Positions 7,156 to 8,251 of a DNA stretch of 8,251 nucleotides are shown piece after piece. The notes beneath the pieces are model-generated. The model saw only the letters and a list, made by a program, of their open reading frames with translations. It was not told where the DNA came from and searched no databases. Both the position numbers and the translations under genes were made by a program. The DNA lies in contig DFKO01000210.1 of the NCBI GenBank assembly GCA_002373855.1, positions 1 through 8,251 on the forward strand. Reading direction: 5' to 3'. Origin of the DNA: Lachnospiraceae bacterium UBA3643. Lineage in GTDB: Bacteria; Bacillota; Clostridia; Lachnospirales; Lachnospiraceae. The number at the start of each line of letters is the position of its first letter. Position 1 is the stretch's first letter.

Positions 7156-8251
7156 ATGAGAACAGGCGGAATATTATTACCTATAGCAAGTTTGCCAAGT
7201 AAATACGGTATCGGAGGCTTTTCAAAAGAGGCTTATGAATTTGTGGACTTTTTGAAAAAGGCCCATCAGACATACTGGCAGGTGCTACCGATGGGACCTA
7301 CCGGATACGGAGATTCACCGTACCAGTCTTTTTCGGCATTTGCGGGGAATCCCTATTTCATCGATCTTGAAGATCTTGTGGAGAGAGGCTGGCTCACCGG
7401 GAAGGAGTGCGAGAAACTGGATGCATGCATTCATGAGGAAAAAGTGGATTATGCACTTGTTTATTCCACGAGATTTAAACTCCTGCGCAAGGCTTTTGCA
7501 AAGAGTGATATAACTTCTGATAAAAAGTACAGAAAGTTTGTAAAGGAAAATGCTTTCTGGCTTAATGATTATGCGCTTTTTATGACACTCAAGGGACTTT
7601 ACAAGGGACAGAGCTATGTCAGATGGAATGACGGCGACAGAAAGAGAAAGCCTGCCGTAATAAAGAGCAGGATGAAAGATCCGGCGATAACAGCTGAGAT
7701 GGAAGTATGGAAATTCATGCAGTTTATGTTTTATACCCAGTACGACCGTCTTAAAAAATATGCAAATGACAACGGTATAAAAATCATAGGTGATATCCCA
7801 ATCTATGTGGCTATGGACAGTGCAGATACATGGGCAAATCCGGAGCTCTTTAAATTTGATAAAGATAATATGCCTGTCGGAGTAGCGGGATGTCCGCCGG
7901 ATTACTTTTCGCCTACAGGACAGCTCTGGGGCAATCCTCTTTACAACTGGGAGTATCATAAGGAGACCGGTTATAAGTGGTGGATAAAGAGACTTGAGTA
8001 CTGCTTTAAACTCTATGATGTAGTCCGCATCGATCATTTCAGAGGATTTGATGAATATTATTTCATACCCTACGGAGATAAAACGGCAGAACACGGACAC
8101 TGGGAAAAGGGGCCGGGATACGATCTTTTTGCAGCTGTAAAAAAAGCTCTCGGCGAGAGACCTATCATTGCGGAGGATCTGGGATTCCTGACGCCTTCTG
8201 TCAGAAGACTCGTTAAGAGATGCGGGTATCCGGGCATGAAGATCCTGGAGT
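7156..8251 (+). CDS. malQ: 4-alpha-glucanotransferase (amylomaltase, GH77), 3' end missing
   Basis: MalQ moves alpha-1,4-glucan segments between maltodextrins or glycogen-derived chains and can release glucose; it is cytosolic and works with glycogen/maltodextrin phosphorylase. The window holds 365 codons of an expected 500 or so, with no stop before the edge. The N-terminus MRTGGILLPIASLPSKYGIG is standard. The GPTGYGDSPYQSFSAFAGN block is at 47-65 and GDIPIYVAMDSAD begins at 212. The nucleophile is D293 in VVRIDHFRGF and the acid/base is E340 in IIAEDLGFLT; both numbers equal those of the Thermus aquaticus enzyme as I remember them. The third catalytic aspartate (near 395) should lie beyond the window. 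The gap to nadE is only 9 nt and has a strong ribosome binding site. No other glycogen or maltose genes are visible, but they could follow downstream. Confidence 0.97.
   Translation, partial: MRTGGILLPIASLPSKYGIGGFSKEAYEFVDFLKKAHQTYWQVLPMGPTGYGDSPYQSFSAFAGNPYFIDLEDLVERGWLTGKECEKLDACIHEEKVDYALVYSTRFKLLRKAFAKSDITSDKKYRKFVKENAFWLNDYALFMTLKGLYKGQSYVRWNDGDRKRKPAVIKSRMKDPAITAEMEVWKFMQFMFYTQYDRLKKYANDNGIKIIGDIPIYVAMDSADTWANPELFKFDKDNMPVGVAGCPPDYFSPTGQLWGNPLYNWEYHKETGYKWWIKRLEYCFKLYDVVRIDHFRGFDEYYFIPYGDKTAEHGHWEKGPGYDLFAAVKKALGERPIIAEDLGFLTPSVRRLVKRCGYPGMKILE

Noticed and set aside
7315..8100. A 261-codon open frame on the minus strand
   Set aside because: It lies wholly antisense to malQ, whose plus-strand frame carries catalytic residues and family motifs. 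The minus-strand translation has no recognisable domain and results from codon bias.

Overview
The window is one densely packed, wholly plus-strand stretch of bacterial chromosome. It holds seven protein genes, of which the first (chemoreceptor) and last (malQ) are cut by the window edges. Codon use rich in ATA, AGA and AGG, moderate GC (judged by eye, not counted), purine-rich Shine-Dalgarno sites and the style of the chemoreceptor and NAD synthetase all suggest a Clostridia member, probably Lachnospiraceae (Butyrivibrio/Roseburia-like). The taxonomic call is an inference from protein style, not from a database search.

Layout: (1) 1-1656, a transmembrane methyl-accepting chemotaxis protein lacking its N-terminus; (2) 1660-2676, holA, the delta subunit of the DNA polymerase III clamp loader; (3) 2680-4020, a polytopic membrane protein that joins an isoprenylcysteine-methyltransferase-like half to a YdcF/ElyC-type DUF218 half; (4) 4025-4645, a histidine phosphatase; (5) 4635-5201, a short YgjP-like zinc metallopeptidase overlapping the phosphatase by 11 nt; (6) 5236-7146, glutamine-dependent NAD+ synthetase nadE; (7) 7156 to the edge, malQ (4-alpha-glucanotransferase).

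Spacers are 3, 3, 4, -11, 34 and 9 nt. There is no convincing intrinsic terminator and no gap large enough for an ordinary promoter region, so the set looks like one co-transcribed unit or part of one, though promoters inside coding sequence cannot be excluded. The genes do not form one pathway: they cover sensing, replication, envelope, phosphate-ester hydrolysis, possible proteolysis, NAD synthesis and alpha-glucan metabolism. The only intergenic structure of note is an imperfect hairpin (5193-5222) directly in front of the nadE ribosome binding site.

No mobile element, CRISPR array, RNA gene or phage-like gene was seen. The most interesting item is the two-domain membrane protein at 2680-4020. 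The rest is mostly ordinary housekeeping sequence with small oddities: a CxxC pair in the chemoreceptor sensor domain, holA without a visible ribosome binding site, and the nadE leader hairpin.
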